Shown here: positions 8,945 to 18,425 of the stretch, piece after piece
Position numbering within the stretch: the first letter of the stretch is position 1
How the letters are laid out: each line of letters begins with the position of its first letter
Origin: Pseudomonas sp. LRP2-20
Lineage (GTDB): Bacteria > Pseudomonadota > Gammaproteobacteria > Pseudomonadales > Pseudomonadaceae
Length of the DNA stretch: 64,000 bases
Direction: 5' to 3'
Assembly (NCBI RefSeq): GCF_024349685.1
Contig: NZ_AP025944.1
Coordinates: 2,176,001 to 2,240,000 of the forward strand
Notes under the pieces: model-generated
What the model was told of the DNA's origin: nothing
The model's input: only the letters and a program-made list of their open reading frames with translations
Databases searched by the model: none
Position numbers and translations under genes: made by a program

Positions 8945-10357
8945 ATGAAACGCAGTGGAACGCTGATTCGGACCGTCATGGGTGAGGTGCAGTCGAGGAT
9001 AGCCTCCCGGACCTACACCCCAGGTGCGCGAATCCCTTCGGTGCGGGCAATGGCGCAGGCCATGCAGGTATCGGTTTCTACCGTCCTTGAGGCCTATGAA
9101 CGGTTGATGGCAGAGGGTGTACTCAGCGCTCGCCCTGGCTCTGGCTATTACGTGGCAGGGCCCGTGGCGCCCTTGGCGCTGACCGAACTCGGCCCCAGGC
9201 TCGATCGTGAGGTCGACCCGCTGTGGATCTCGCGCCAGTCTCTTGAAACCTCCAGCGATGCGCTGAAACCAGGGTGCGGGTGGCTGCCTGCCGCCTGGAT
9301 GTACGAAGCCGGCATGCGTAAAGCGCTGCGAGTCGCAGCCCGTTCCGACACGGTGAAACTGGCCGAGTACGCGTCGCCGCTTGGGCATCCGCCGCTCAGG
9401 CAGTTCCTGTCGCGACGGCTGGCTGGCATCGGCATCGAAGCCCCGCTGGAGCAGATCATGCTCACCGAGTCGGGCACCCACGCCATCGACCTGATTTGCC
9501 GATTTCTGCTGGAGCCGGGGGACACGGTCCTGGTCGACGACCCCTGCTATTTCAATTTTCACGCACTGCTCAAAGCCCACAGGGTGAACATTGTTGGCGT
9601 ACCCTACACGCAGACGGGCCCGGACATCGATGCGTTTGCCGCAGCCCTGCTCAGGCACGCTCCCAGGTTGTACATCACCAATTCCGGCATCCACAACCCA
9701 ACCGGGGCCAGCCTGTCGCCAGTCACCGCGCACAGGCTGCTGAAGCTGGTCGACACCTCCAGCCTGGTGATCGTGGAGGACGACATCTTCGCGGATTTCG
9801 AGAATGCCCCCGCGCCTCGGCTGTCTGCCTTCGACGGCCTCTCGCGGGTGATCCAGATAGGCAGCTTTTCCAAGACCATCTCCGCTTCAGTCCGATGCGG
9901 CTACATCGCCGCCCGTGGTGAATGGATCGAGAGCCTGGTCGACCTGAAGATCGCGACCACCTTCGGAGGGGGACGCTTGGCCGCGGACCTCATCTATCAA
10001 GCGATTACGGATAGCGGGTACCGAAAACACATGGAAGGTGTGCGCCACCGGTTAGGCGAGGCAATGGACAGAACGGTGCCGAGGCTTCAGGCCATTGGTA
10101 TCAAGCCGTGGATGATTCCCCAGGCAGGCATGTACCTGTGGTGCCAGCTCCCTGAAGGCAAGGATGCAGCAACGCTGGCCAGGGCCTGCCTGAATGAAGG
10201 TGTAGTGCTGGCGCCTGGTAATGCGTTCAGCCAGTCGATGACGGCGGGGGATTTCCTGCGCTTCAACGTTGCTCAGTCGGGTGACGGCAGACTCTACGAA
10301 GTGTTGAAACGGGCGCTGGGTGCGCAGTCGCCAGAGCACTCCACATTGTCGGTGTGA
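8945..10357 (+). CDS. MocR-type GntR regulator with aminotransferase-like domain
   Basis: The 470-residue product joins an N-terminal GntR winged helix (residues 5-70, with PGARIPSVRAMAQAMQVSVST as its recognition region) to a fold-type I PLP domain (about 105-460). The PLP-binding lysine is Lys310 in IGSFSKT, the Asp pairing with the pyridine nitrogen lies in VIVEDDIF (around 279) and the Asn of HNPTG is at 251. MocR regulators use PLP, often with an amino acid or amine, to sense metabolites. It is divergent from the EamA exporter, which is the probable target, and is followed after 47 bases by the DUF4440 gene on the same strand. Length and domain order are complete. Confidence 0.9.
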   Translation: MKRSGTLIRTVMGEVQSRIASRTYTPGARIPSVRAMAQAMQVSVSTVLEAYERLMAEGVLSARPGSGYYVAGPVAPLALTELGPRLDREVDPLWISRQSLETSSDALKPGCGWLPAAWMYEAGMRKALRVAARSDTVKLAEYASPLGHPPLRQFLSRRLAGIGIEAPLEQIMLTESGTHAIDLICRFLLEPGDTVLVDDPCYFNFHALLKAHRVNIVGVPYTQTGPDIDAFAAALLRHAPRLYITNSGIHNPTGASLSPVTAHRLLKLVDTSSLVIVEDDIFADFENAPAPRLSAFDGLSRVIQIGSFSKTISASVRCGYIAARGEWIESLVDLKIATTFGGGRLAADLIYQAITDSGYRKHMEGVRHRLGEAMDRTVPRLQAIGIKPWMIPQAGMYLWCQLPEGKDAATLARACLNEGVVLAPGNAFSQSMTAGDFLRFNVAQSGDGRLYEVLKRALGAQSPEHSTLSV

Positions 10358-10404
10358 TGACACCTGCGGCATCAATCAGCTTATCAATCCAGGACTGGAA
10401 CGCC

Positions 10405-10782
10405 ATGAATCCTTACCTACAAGAAGTCATCGACCTGCACGTACTGATCGAGGCGCTCTTCGCCAGAGGGGAGGGCCAGGTTGAGGCGATGATCGCGCGC
10501 TTCACCCAGGACTTCTCCATGATCACCCCTACCGGACTTCAGGTAAGCCTGCAGGAGGTAGCCAGCCTGTTCGCAAAGCGTGCAGGCGGCCAGCCAGGTT
10601 TGGTCATCGAGCTGACCGCGCTGGAAACCTTGGCGCAGTGGCCGCAGGGGGCAGTGATCCGCTATCAGGAGACACACCGGCTACCCGGCCAGGACGCGAA
10701 GACACGGATCTCCACAGCACTGTTCAGCCTTCAGGGCGAGCGCGTGCTATGGCGTCATCTTCACGAAACCTGGGCTGCATGA
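10405..10782 (+). CDS. DUF4440-like small protein
   Basis: A 125-residue protein with the length and mixed alpha/beta pattern of SnoaL/NTF2-like DUF4440 proteins. It opens with helix NPYLQEVIDLHVLIEALFA, contains the FTQDFSMITPTG strand pair and ends with strands TALFSLQGERVLWRHLHETW. The chosen ATG at 10405 begins the conserved helix; an earlier in-frame ATG overlaps the stop of the MocR gene. These small domains form cone-shaped dimers and often bind small molecules, but no activity can be read here. It is probably co-transcribed with the MocR gene. Its last 22 codons and the bases after its stop recur almost exactly at 26368-26440, where they are a gene remnant. Confidence 0.75.
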   Translation: MNPYLQEVIDLHVLIEALFARGEGQVEAMIARFTQDFSMITPTGLQVSLQEVASLFAKRAGGQPGLVIELTALETLAQWPQGAVIRYQETHRLPGQDAKTRISTALFSLQGERVLWRHLHETWAA

Positions 10783-10853
10783 TGTTCCGGGACGGGGCGA
10801 CGGCAATCGGCCGACTGCTCGACGACCTGCAACCTGCAGTCAATCACGCCATC

Positions 10854-11771
10854 TCAGTAACCGCCGTTATGCGGCGGCGTCCCTGAGTTGGTAAATACAT
10901 ACACGAGCTCATCGGCGAGCAGCCGGGCTTCTTGTGTGAGAAGCTCCTGGTTCCGATAGACCAGGGAGATATTGAGCGCTGGCACCTGTTCCTCAATGTT
11001 CAGTATCTCCATGGCCTGACCATCTCGGTTGACGTAGTCGAGCATGCGAAGCGGCCAAAAACTGATCACGTCCGTGGTGCGGGCCAGTTCGCAAAAAATG
11101 ATCCCGGCTGAACATTCAAGAATGTTTTCCGGGGGCGCCAGCTGGTACTGCTCAAACATCAAGCCGATCTGCGAGCTATCCAATGGCTCCTGCAGCAGCC
11201 AGCGCTGATCGCGTAGCTGTTCAAGGGAACGTGTGTGGCGCAGTGGGTGGCCTCGGCGTACCACCAATGCGGTCGGCTGGTGGTAAAGCTCGGTCCATTG
11301 GAACCCGTCGCCATAGCGACTGGCCGGTTGGCACGACAATGCCAGGTCCACTTGCCCCTCACGCAGGCCTTCCATCAGCTTTGAAGGGCGCATCTCATGA
11401 ATGCGCAGGCGCACCTTTGGGTAGCGTTCGCTGTATTGATTGATCGCCGCAATCACTTGTGCACGAGGCGTCGCCGGTGACAAGCCGATCGATACCCGGC
11501 CGTTGGTTTCCCCCTTCAGCGCTGCGATTTCTTCCCTGGCACGATTGGCCTCTTCCAGCATCAGGCGGGCCCTGCGTACCAGGCGTTCGCCGAATTCGGT
11601 GGTGGTGATGCCGCGGTTGGAACGGACCAACAGAGGCACCCCGAGCGATGTCTCAAGTTCCTTGATGGTCCTGGAGAGCGCAGGCTGGGAAAGGTGCAGC
11701 AAACGTGCAGTTTCCTGAAAGCTGCCGCTCTCACAGATGGTGACCAACACTTTAAGTTGATGGAGCTTCAT
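10854..11771 (-). CDS. LysR family transcriptional regulator
   Basis: A 305-residue LysR regulator. The helix-turn-helix occupies residues 1-60 (KLHQLKVLVTICESGSF, QETARLLHLSQPALSRTI) and the effector-binding domain about 90-295. The ATG at 11771 gives normal family length; the open frame further upstream is unconserved. It lies 67 bases downstream of proC on the same strand, so it could be read through from putA-proC, and it is convergent with the DUF4440 gene. Its targets are unknown; regulation of the neighbouring proline genes is possible but PutA itself carries a DNA-binding domain. Confidence 0.85.
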   Translation of the reverse strand: MKLHQLKVLVTICESGSFQETARLLHLSQPALSRTIKELETSLGVPLLVRSNRGITTTEFGERLVRRARLMLEEANRAREEIAALKGETNGRVSIGLSPATPRAQVIAAINQYSERYPKVRLRIHEMRPSKLMEGLREGQVDLALSCQPASRYGDGFQWTELYHQPTALVVRRGHPLRHTRSLEQLRDQRWLLQEPLDSSQIGLMFEQYQLAPPENILECSAGIIFCELARTTDVISFWPLRMLDYVNRDGQAMEILNIEEQVPALNISLVYRNQELLTQEARLLADELVYVFTNSGTPPHNGGY

Positions 11772-11838
11772 AGGCGTTGTACATCGGCTACGTGGTGCAG
11801 CGTTGGCAGCCCTGCTGGCCGCCCGCTGCCCAGGGCTT

Positions 11839-12630
11839 TCAGGATTCGCGCGAGAGCGCTTGCGAACGTGAATGGGCGGCCTGCACCGCGGCGTCGACCA
11901 GCCGGCGCAAGCCGTCATCGTGTTCGAACGAGGTGATCGCCGCCGCCGTGGTGCCATTGGGCGAGGTGACTGCGGTGCGTAGCGCTACAAAGTCTGCGTC
12001 TGGCTGGGTCTGCAGCGTTGCGGCACCCAGGGCTGTCTGTGCTGCCAGGGTCTTTGCCAGTTCCGGGCTCAGGCCCAACCCGACACCTGCGGCAGCCAGG
12101 GCCTCGCTGAACAGGTGGTAGTACGCCGGGCCGCTGCCGGACAAAGCCGTCACAGCATCCAGCAGGTCCTCGTGCTCTACCCAACTGGCGCTGCCGACGG
12201 CTTCGAATAGCCGAGTTACCCGCTCGCGCAGGGCTGCATCCAGGTCAGGCGGAGCGAACAGGCCGGTGCAGCCCGCGTTGACCAGTACCGGCGTATTGGG
12301 CATCGCCCGTACCACCGGGCAGCCGTGGCCTAGTGCCAGGCTGAGCTTGTCATGGGGCACACCTGCGGCGACCGAAATGACTACGGCGTGTTCACGAACT
12401 GCGTGGGGTAGCGCAGCCAGCACTTCGCATGCGTAGTTTGGCTTGACCGCCACCACAATGATGTCAAACGGCAGTGTAGGCAGGGCTTCGACGCTGCTGT
12501 AGAGGGACACTTGGTTGGCTGTTTGCAGGTAGGGGTCAACGGCGCTGACATGGCTGACCAGGCCGGCCTTGAGCCAGGCTTGGCCAATGGCGCTGCCCAT
12601 GCGACCGTAGCCCAGGAAAAGTGCGTTCAT
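11839..12630 (-). CDS. proC: pyrroline-5-carboxylate reductase
   Basis: A 263-residue cytoplasmic enzyme that reduces pyrroline-5-carboxylate to proline with NAD(P)H. The N-terminal Rossmann motif FLGYGRMGSAIG is at residues 5-16, VVAVKP closes the nucleotide domain at about 56-61, and the C-terminal signature ALSGSGPAYYHLFSEALAAAGVGLG (about residues 164-188) is the dimer and substrate-binding region of the family. The ATG at 12630 follows GAGGAA. The standard pseudomonad proC normally lies next to yggS/pilT genes, so this copy beside putA is probably a second paralogue. Its reaction runs opposite to that of PutA; it may handle another cyclic imino acid or help balance the P5C pool. Confidence 0.85.
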   Translation of the reverse strand: MNALFLGYGRMGSAIGQAWLKAGLVSHVSAVDPYLQTANQVSLYSSVEALPTLPFDIIVVAVKPNYACEVLAALPHAVREHAVVISVAAGVPHDKLSLALGHGCPVVRAMPNTPVLVNAGCTGLFAPPDLDAALRERVTRLFEAVGSASWVEHEDLLDAVTALSGSGPAYYHLFSEALAAAGVGLGLSPELAKTLAAQTALGAATLQTQPDADFVALRTAVTSPNGTTAAAITSFEHDDGLRRLVDAAVQAAHSRSQALSRES

Positions 12631-12657
12631 GGTGGTTCCTCGTTGTAGTGCGAAGGT

Positions 12658-12681
12658 GCGCAGCGCAAAGGGGCGCTGCGC
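12658..12681 (-). promoter_or_regulatory. stem-loop between putA and proC
   Basis: Perfect 9-base arms GCGCAGCGC (12658-12666) and GCGCTGCGC (12673-12681) enclose a 6-base loop in the 68-base putA-proC gap. No U-tract follows on the transcribed strand, so it is more likely an mRNA-stabilising or attenuating hairpin than a full terminator. Confidence 0.5.
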
Positions 12682-12698
12682 GGGTTCGATCGTGGGGC

Positions 12699-15600
12699 CT
12701 AGCAGATGGTCATGAGGTTGGCGTTACCTCCGGCCGCTGCGGTATTGACGCTAAGGGCATGCTCGATCAGCAGGCGCTCCAGCGGAATGTCAGTGTCAGC
12801 TCGACCCAGGCCGTGCACGCCGACGATGGCGCCGTGGCGCCGTGCGCACAGCTGGCTGACATGGCGCAACTGATCACTATCGCCGTGGTACAGGATCGCG
12901 TCGAAACGGGCTTGCGGGTCGGTCCAGTCGCTGATGCTGTCGATGCGCGCTTGCACCGATGCCGGCAGTGCTGCGCGCAGGGCCTCATGGCTATCCAGCC
13001 ATAGCGCGCGGCTGCCGACTGCCAGGCTGGCAGCGAGCTGGGCGAGCAGGTCCAGGCGGTTTTCGGCCAGGTTCAGCACCACCTCCCGCGGCAGCAGGGT
13101 GTAGCTGTTGCGCTCACCGGTGGGGCCGGCGAGCAGGTGAGTGGTGTAACTTTGCGACTGTTCCAGATACCGGGCGAAGAGCCTGGCGATACCCGGTTCT
13201 TTCTGCTCGGCCCAAGCGGCAAATGCCTTGCGTGCGTTCACCACATCTGTGGGAGCTGCAACCGGATGCCTGTCGCCGTCAGCCAGGGCCTGTGCCACGC
13301 CATCGAGTGGGCGGGTGGCGAGCAGGCGATACAGGTACAGTGGGCCACCCGCCTTCGGGCCGGTGCCGGATAGGCCTTCACCACCGAACGGCTGCACGCC
13401 CACTACAGCGCCGACGATGTTGCGGTTGACGTAGAGGTTGCCGACGCGGGCGGTTTCAACCACCTGGGCGATGGTCTCGTCGATGCGGGTATGCACGCCA
13501 AGGGTCAGCCCGTAACCACTGGCGTTGATCTGCTCCAGCAGTTCGTTGAGCTGGCTGCGCTCGTAGCGCACCACATGCAGCACGGGGCCGAAGATCTCCC
13601 GCTCCAGTTCGTCGAGGCTGTCCAGTTCGATCAGGGTCGGCAGCACGAACGTGCCCCGTTGCAGTACCTGGCCGTCGGCCCGGGCAGCCTGGAAGACGGT
13701 GCGGCCTTTACGGCGCATGTGCTCGATGTGGTTGAGGATGTTGTCCCGGGCTTCGCGGTCGATCACCGGGCCGATGTCGGTATCCAGGCGCTCTGGCGAG
13801 CCAACGCGGTATTCGGCCATCGCGCCTCGCAGCATCTGGCAGACAGGGTCGGCCACGTCTGCCTGCACGCACAGTACCCGCAGCGCTGAACAGCGCTGGC
13901 CGGCGCTATCGAACGCAGAGCTGATGACATCCGCGACCACCTGTTCGGCGAGTGCCGAAGAGTCGACAATCATCGCGTTCATGCCGCCTGTTTCGGCGAT
14001 CAGTGGCAAGGTCTGGCCCTGGCCATCCAGGCGGCCGGCAAGGTTGCGGCTGAGGATGCCGGCGACCTCGGTGGAACCGGTGAACATTACCCCCCTGATT
14101 CTGCTGTCACCGACCAGGCTCGCCCCAACGGTCTCGCCCCGGCCTGGCAGCAGTTGCACGACACTGGTCGGCACCCCGGCTTCATGGAGGATGCGCACGG
14201 CCTGGGCGGCGATCAGCGGTGTCTGCTCGGCAGGCTTGGCCAGCACGGTGTTGCCGGCGGCCAAGGCAGCTGCAACTTGGCCACTGAATATTGCCAGCGG
14301 GAAGTTCCAGGGGCTGATGCATACCACAGGGCCCAAGGGGCGATGGCTGTCGTTGCTGAAGCTGCCAGCCTGGGCGCCGTAGTAACGCAGGAAGTCGACC
14401 GCTTCACGGACTTCGGCGATGGCGTTGCTGAAGGTCTTGCCAGACTCACGCACCAACAGGCCCATCAGTTGCTGCATCTCGCTTTCCATGAGGTCGGCGG
14501 CGCGCTCCAGAATGGCCGCTCGCTCGGTGGGCAGGGTCGACTGCCAGATCGGGCCGCTGGCCTGGGCGCGGAGGAGGGCGTTTTGCACATCGCTTTCGTT
14601 GGCTTCGTAGACCTGGCCGATCAGGTCGCGATGATCCGCCGGGTTGCGTACGGCGGTAACGGTACGCGGGTGGCCGGGCTCGTTGCTTGATGTGGGGCTG
14701 GCAGTGTAGTGCTGGTTGGCGCTGGCGAGCAGCGCCGAGGACAGTGAGCCGAGCCGGTGCTCATTGGACAAGTCCAGGCCGCCGGAATTGAGGCGAGTGG
14801 CGCCATACAGGTTGCGTGGAAGCGCGATGCGTGGGTGCGCCAGGCCTAGTGCGCCTTCCTGTGCGGCCATTTTCTCCACCTGCACAACGGGGTCTTCGAC
14901 CAGCTCATCCAGGGTAATGGAGCGATCCGCGATACGGTTGACGAACGAGGTGTTGGCGCCGTTTTCCAGCAGGCGGCGCACTAGGTAGGCCAGCAGGGTC
15001 TCGTGGCTGCCGACCGGCGCATAGATGCGGCACGGGCGGTTCAGTTTGCCGTCGGCGACCTTGCCTACGACCTGCTCGTACAGTGGTTCGCCCATGCCAT
15101 GCAGGCACTGGAATTCGTATTGGCCCGGGTAGTAGTTCTGCCCGGCAATATGGAAGATGGCCGCCAGTGAGTGAGCATTATGGGTGGCGAACTGCGGGTA
15201 GATGGCCTCTGGGACCGACAGCAGCTTACGGGCGCAGGCGATGTAGGACAGGTCGGTGTAAACCTTGCGGGTGTAGACCGGGTAGCCCTCCAGGCCGTCG
15301 ATCTGGGCGCGCTTGATTTCGCTGTCCCAGTAGGCGCCCTTTACCAGGCGGATCATCAGGCGGTGGCGGCTGCGCTTGGCCAGGTCGATGATGTAGTCGA
15401 TCACGTACGGGCAACGCTTCTGGTAGGCCTGGATGACGAAACCGATCCCGTTCCAGCCCGCCAGGGCCGGCTCGAAACACAGGCGCTCGAGCAGGTCGAG
15501 GGACAGCTCCAGGCGGTCGGCCTCTTCGGCGTCGATGTTCAGGCCGATGTCATATTGCTTGGCCAGCAGGGTCAGCGACAGCAGGCGCGGGTACAGCTCT

Positions 15601-16634
15601 TCCATCACGCGCTCGTACTGGGCGCGGCTGTAGCGCGGGTGCAGCGCCGACAGCTTGATCGAGATGCCCGGGCCTTCATAGATGCCGCGGCCATGGGAGG
15701 CTTTGCCGATCGAGTGGATGGCCTGCTCGTAGGACGCCAGGTACTTCTGTGCGTCATGCTCGGTCAGTGCGGCTTCGCCCAGCATGTCGTAGGAGTAGCG
15801 GAAACCTTTTGCTTCACGACGTGCCGCGTTGGCCAGGGCCTCGCCGATGGTTTCACCGGTGACGAACTGCTCGCCCATCAGGCGCATGGCCATGTCCACA
15901 CCTTTGCGGATCAGCGGTTCGCCACTCCTGCTGATGATGCGGTTGAGTGAGGACGACAAGCCCGTTTCATTGTGGGTCGACACCAGTTTGCCGGTGATCA
16001 GCAGGCCCCATGAGGCAGCGTTGACAAACATCGACGGGCTCTGCCCCAGATGCTGGCTCCAGTTGCCATTGGCGATCTTGTCGCGGATCAAGGCGTCACG
16101 GGTGCCCTTGTCAGGGATGCGCAGCAGGGCCTCGGCCAGGCACATCAACGCCACACCTTCCTGCGAAGACAGCGAGAACTCTTGCAACAGGCCTTGTACC
16201 AGCCCCTGCCGGCCGCCAGCGCTCTTCTGGTTACGCAGCTTCTGGGCAATGTTGTAAGCAAGCTGGTGAGTCGCTTTCGCCATCTCTGCCGGCTGGCGCG
16301 CCTGCTCCAGCAGCATCGGTATGGCGTCGGCTTCCGGGCGGCGATAGGCCGCGGTGATGGCAGCGCGCAGCACCGATTGCGGCAGGACGCTCTCGGCGAA
16401 GTCGAGAAATACCTGCAAGGCGCCCTCAGCCAGGTGTTCTGCCTGCTCCTCGCCTGCAACAGCGGCCAGGGCAGAGTGCTGGGCTGGGTTCATGCCGCCT
16501 TCGATCTGCTCCAGGTAGTTGAAGATGGCCTGTTTGATCATCCAGTGCGGGGTTTGGGCGATCTGTTGTGCAGCCTGTTTGAGTCGCTCGCGGGTGGCGT
16601 CGTCAAGCTTCACGCCAAGTGTGGTGGTTGCCAT
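12699..16634 (-). CDS. putA: trifunctional proline utilization protein PutA
   Basis: The 1311-residue flavoprotein oxidises proline to glutamate in two steps and represses its own locus. In order: a ribbon-helix-helix DNA-binding domain (1-47, with the operator-contacting Thr5, Gly7 and Lys9 of E. coli PutA all conserved), a helical arm, the FAD-dependent proline dehydrogenase barrel (about 230-560), the NAD-dependent P5C dehydrogenase (about 640-1110, with catalytic Cys in SAGQRCSALR) and a C-terminal domain ending NANLMTIC. The length is normal for the pseudomonad enzyme. The frame is open to 16820, but the ATG at 16634 starts the conserved ATTTLGVKLDDATRE. Three GTTGCA operators lie upstream. 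The enzyme switches between DNA and membrane depending on proline. Confidence 0.96.
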   Translation of the reverse strand: MATTTLGVKLDDATRERLKQAAQQIAQTPHWMIKQAIFNYLEQIEGGMNPAQHSALAAVAGEEQAEHLAEGALQVFLDFAESVLPQSVLRAAITAAYRRPEADAIPMLLEQARQPAEMAKATHQLAYNIAQKLRNQKSAGGRQGLVQGLLQEFSLSSQEGVALMCLAEALLRIPDKGTRDALIRDKIANGNWSQHLGQSPSMFVNAASWGLLITGKLVSTHNETGLSSSLNRIISRSGEPLIRKGVDMAMRLMGEQFVTGETIGEALANAARREAKGFRYSYDMLGEAALTEHDAQKYLASYEQAIHSIGKASHGRGIYEGPGISIKLSALHPRYSRAQYERVMEELYPRLLSLTLLAKQYDIGLNIDAEEADRLELSLDLLERLCFEPALAGWNGIGFVIQAYQKRCPYVIDYIIDLAKRSRHRLMIRLVKGAYWDSEIKRAQIDGLEGYPVYTRKVYTDLSYIACARKLLSVPEAIYPQFATHNAHSLAAIFHIAGQNYYPGQYEFQCLHGMGEPLYEQVVGKVADGKLNRPCRIYAPVGSHETLLAYLVRRLLENGANTSFVNRIADRSITLDELVEDPVVQVEKMAAQEGALGLAHPRIALPRNLYGATRLNSGGLDLSNEHRLGSLSSALLASANQHYTASPTSSNEPGHPRTVTAVRNPADHRDLIGQVYEANESDVQNALLRAQASGPIWQSTLPTERAAILERAADLMESEMQQLMGLLVRESGKTFSNAIAEVREAVDFLRYYGAQAGSFSNDSHRPLGPVVCISPWNFPLAIFSGQVAAALAAGNTVLAKPAEQTPLIAAQAVRILHEAGVPTSVVQLLPGRGETVGASLVGDSRIRGVMFTGSTEVAGILSRNLAGRLDGQGQTLPLIAETGGMNAMIVDSSALAEQVVADVISSAFDSAGQRCSALRVLCVQADVADPVCQMLRGAMAEYRVGSPERLDTDIGPVIDREARDNILNHIEHMRRKGRTVFQAARADGQVLQRGTFVLPTLIELDSLDELEREIFGPVLHVVRYERSQLNELLEQINASGYGLTLGVHTRIDETIAQVVETARVGNLYVNRNIVGAVVGVQPFGGEGLSGTGPKAGGPLYLYRLLATRPLDGVAQALADGDRHPVAAPTDVVNARKAFAAWAEQKEPGIARLFARYLEQSQSYTTHLLAGPTGERNSYTLLPREVVLNLAENRLDLLAQLAASLAVGSRALWLDSHEALRAALPASVQARIDSISDWTDPQARFDAILYHGDSDQLRHVSQLCARRHGAIVGVHGLGRADTDIPLERLLIEHALSVNTAAAGGNANLMTIC

Positions 16635-16702
16635 GTTGTTATCACCGGGTAGGGAGTTGGCTAACGGAACGGTGCGCAGATTAAACTCGGAATCCATTAA
16701 GG

Positions 16703-16880
16703 TGCAACCGGGTGCAACCTGATACTCCCCATTAACTTTGTTGGATCTTTGTTCAATAAAAACAATTATGTGCCAGGCAAAGGCAGCAAACGTTTGGCAC
16801 TTGCCGAAAGTGCACTGCAATGGTGCATTTGCGCGTCAGTTATCCATTTTGTAATACCCATAGAAAAGTCTGTGGTTGCA
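16703..16880. promoter_or_regulatory. PutA operators (three GTTGCA hexamers)
   Basis: The putA-symporter gap holds three perfect copies of GTTGCA, the hexamer recognised by the ribbon-helix-helix domain of E. coli PutA. Two are on the minus strand, at 16703-16708 and 16713-16718, one helical turn apart within a GGTGCAACC tandem repeat. The third is on the plus strand at 16875-16880 in GGTTGCACC. Their position between the divergent starts suggests that PutA represses both putA and the transporter. Confidence 0.65.
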
Positions 16881-16966
16881 CCCTGTGCTCAATGAAATCT
16901 AGGATCGGTGCTACCCAGTGATACTTGGGTTATCGTGGCCCAACCAAAAAAATAAGGCACAAAAAC

Positions 16967-18286
16967 ATGAGCATTTCCCTCGCCGAGGAGCAATCGGCCA
17001 AGACCCGCCGCCGCGCGCTGGTCGCCAGCCTCACGGGCAGTTCGATTGAATGGTTCGATTACTTCCTTTACGGAACAGCCGCCGCGCTGGTTTTCAACAA
17101 ACTGTTCTTTCCAAACTTTGATCCGGTCGTTGGGCTGCTGCTGGCTTACTTGTCGTTTTCCCTCACGTTCTTTATTCGCCCTATTGGCGGCGTGCTGTTT
17201 GCGCATATCGGCGATCGCATCGGGCGCAAGAAGACCCTGGTCATCACGTTGTCGCTGATGGGGGGCGCAACCGTGTTGATCGGCTGCCTGCCAACTTATG
17301 AACATATCGGCGTCTGGGCACCGATACTTTTGATCTTGCTGCGAGTGATACAGGGCCTTGGCATTGGTGGCGAGTGGGGTGGGGCGTTGTTGCTGGCCTA
17401 TGAGTACGCACCGGCCAACCGCAAGGGGCTGTTCGGCAGCGTGCCACAAGTGGGCGTGACGCTGGGCATGCTGCTCGCCACCATGGCAGTGAGCCTGATG
17501 GCGATGCTGCCCGAGGAAGACTTCCTCTCCTGGGGTTGGCGTGTGCCCTTCGTGCTGAGCGCAGGTCTGGTGTTTCTCGGCCTGTGGATCCGCCACGGCC
17601 TCGACGAAACCCCGGACTTCAAGAAAGCCAAGGCCAGCGGTAACGTCTCGAAAATGCCGGTCGTGGAGACACTGCGCAATCACTGGCGTGAAGTGCTGAT
17701 CGCCGCAGGCCTGAAAGTGGTGGAGACGGCGCCGTTCTATATCTTTTCGACCTTCGTGGTCAGCTACGCGGTGAACAACCTCGGCTACCAGAAAGTCTCA
17801 GCATTGAACGCCGTCATGATCGGTGCCCTGACAGCCTCGCTGCTGATTCCGGTCATGGGCTGGCTGTCTGACCGCATCGGCCGCAAGCGCGTGTACATCG
17901 GCGGCATCCTGGCCATCGCGCTGTACATCGTGCCGTATTTCATGCTGCTCGATACCCACACCCAGTGGGGCATCACTGTCGCCACCGTCATCGGCTTTGG
18001 CGTGCTCTGGTCGCCGGTCACCGCTGTGCTTGGCACCTTGTCTTCGGAAATATTCTCCACCCGTGTGCGCTACACCGGCATCACCCTGGGCTATCAGCTG
18101 GGCGCCGCACTGGCAGGCGGCACGGCACCGCTGATCGCAACCTGGCTGCTGTCCGAGTACAAAGGTGACTGGCAGCCAGTGGCCCTGTACATGCTGGCAA
18201 CCGTAGCCATCTCGCTGGTCGCCATTCTGTCCGTTGGTAAACGTCGCAAAGACGACGCAATTCAAGGCGGCGCTCGCGCTGCCTGA
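16967..18286 (+). CDS. MFS transporter, MHS family, probable PutA-controlled symporter
   Basis: A 439-residue inner-membrane proton symporter with twelve predicted helices. Family motifs include GSSIEWFDYFLYGTAAALVF in helix 1, RPIGGVLFAHIGDRIGRKK in the loop 2-3 motif and QGLGIGGEWGGALL in helix 4. ProP, ShiA and PcaT-type proteins share this pattern. The ATG at 16967 starts the family-typical N-terminus. It is divergent from putA across a gap with PutA-type operators, where other pseudomonads often have the sodium:proline symporter putP, so proline or a proline derivative such as a betaine is the best substrate guess. This is inference from context. A stem-loop follows its stop. Confidence 0.87.
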   Translation: MSISLAEEQSAKTRRRALVASLTGSSIEWFDYFLYGTAAALVFNKLFFPNFDPVVGLLLAYLSFSLTFFIRPIGGVLFAHIGDRIGRKKTLVITLSLMGGATVLIGCLPTYEHIGVWAPILLILLRVIQGLGIGGEWGGALLLAYEYAPANRKGLFGSVPQVGVTLGMLLATMAVSLMAMLPEEDFLSWGWRVPFVLSAGLVFLGLWIRHGLDETPDFKKAKASGNVSKMPVVETLRNHWREVLIAAGLKVVETAPFYIFSTFVVSYAVNNLGYQKVSALNAVMIGALTASLLIPVMGWLSDRIGRKRVYIGGILAIALYIVPYFMLLDTHTQWGITVATVIGFGVLWSPVTAVLGTLSSEIFSTRVRYTGITLGYQLGAALAGGTAPLIATWLLSEYKGDWQPVALYMLATVAISLVAILSVGKRRKDDAIQGGARAA

Positions 18287-18295
18287 ATGCAATAA

Positions 18296-18315
18296 CCGGA
18301 GCCTGGGTGCTCCGG
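18296..18315 (+). terminator. stem-loop after MHS symporter
   Basis: Perfect 7-base arms CCGGAGC (18296-18302) and GCTCCGG (18309-18315) lie 10 bases after the symporter stop. The following GTTCAATCTGT is only weakly T-rich, so termination before the porin gene is probably partial. Confidence 0.45.
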
Positions 18316-18425
18316 GTTCAATCTGTCGCCACTCCGTATCCGTTCCCCGGGCCTGCCTTGCCATGGCAGTTCCGCGGGGGCGCGCGTCCTGAAAAAAAAG
18401 CAATAAACAAGGAGAGTCGCTTCAC

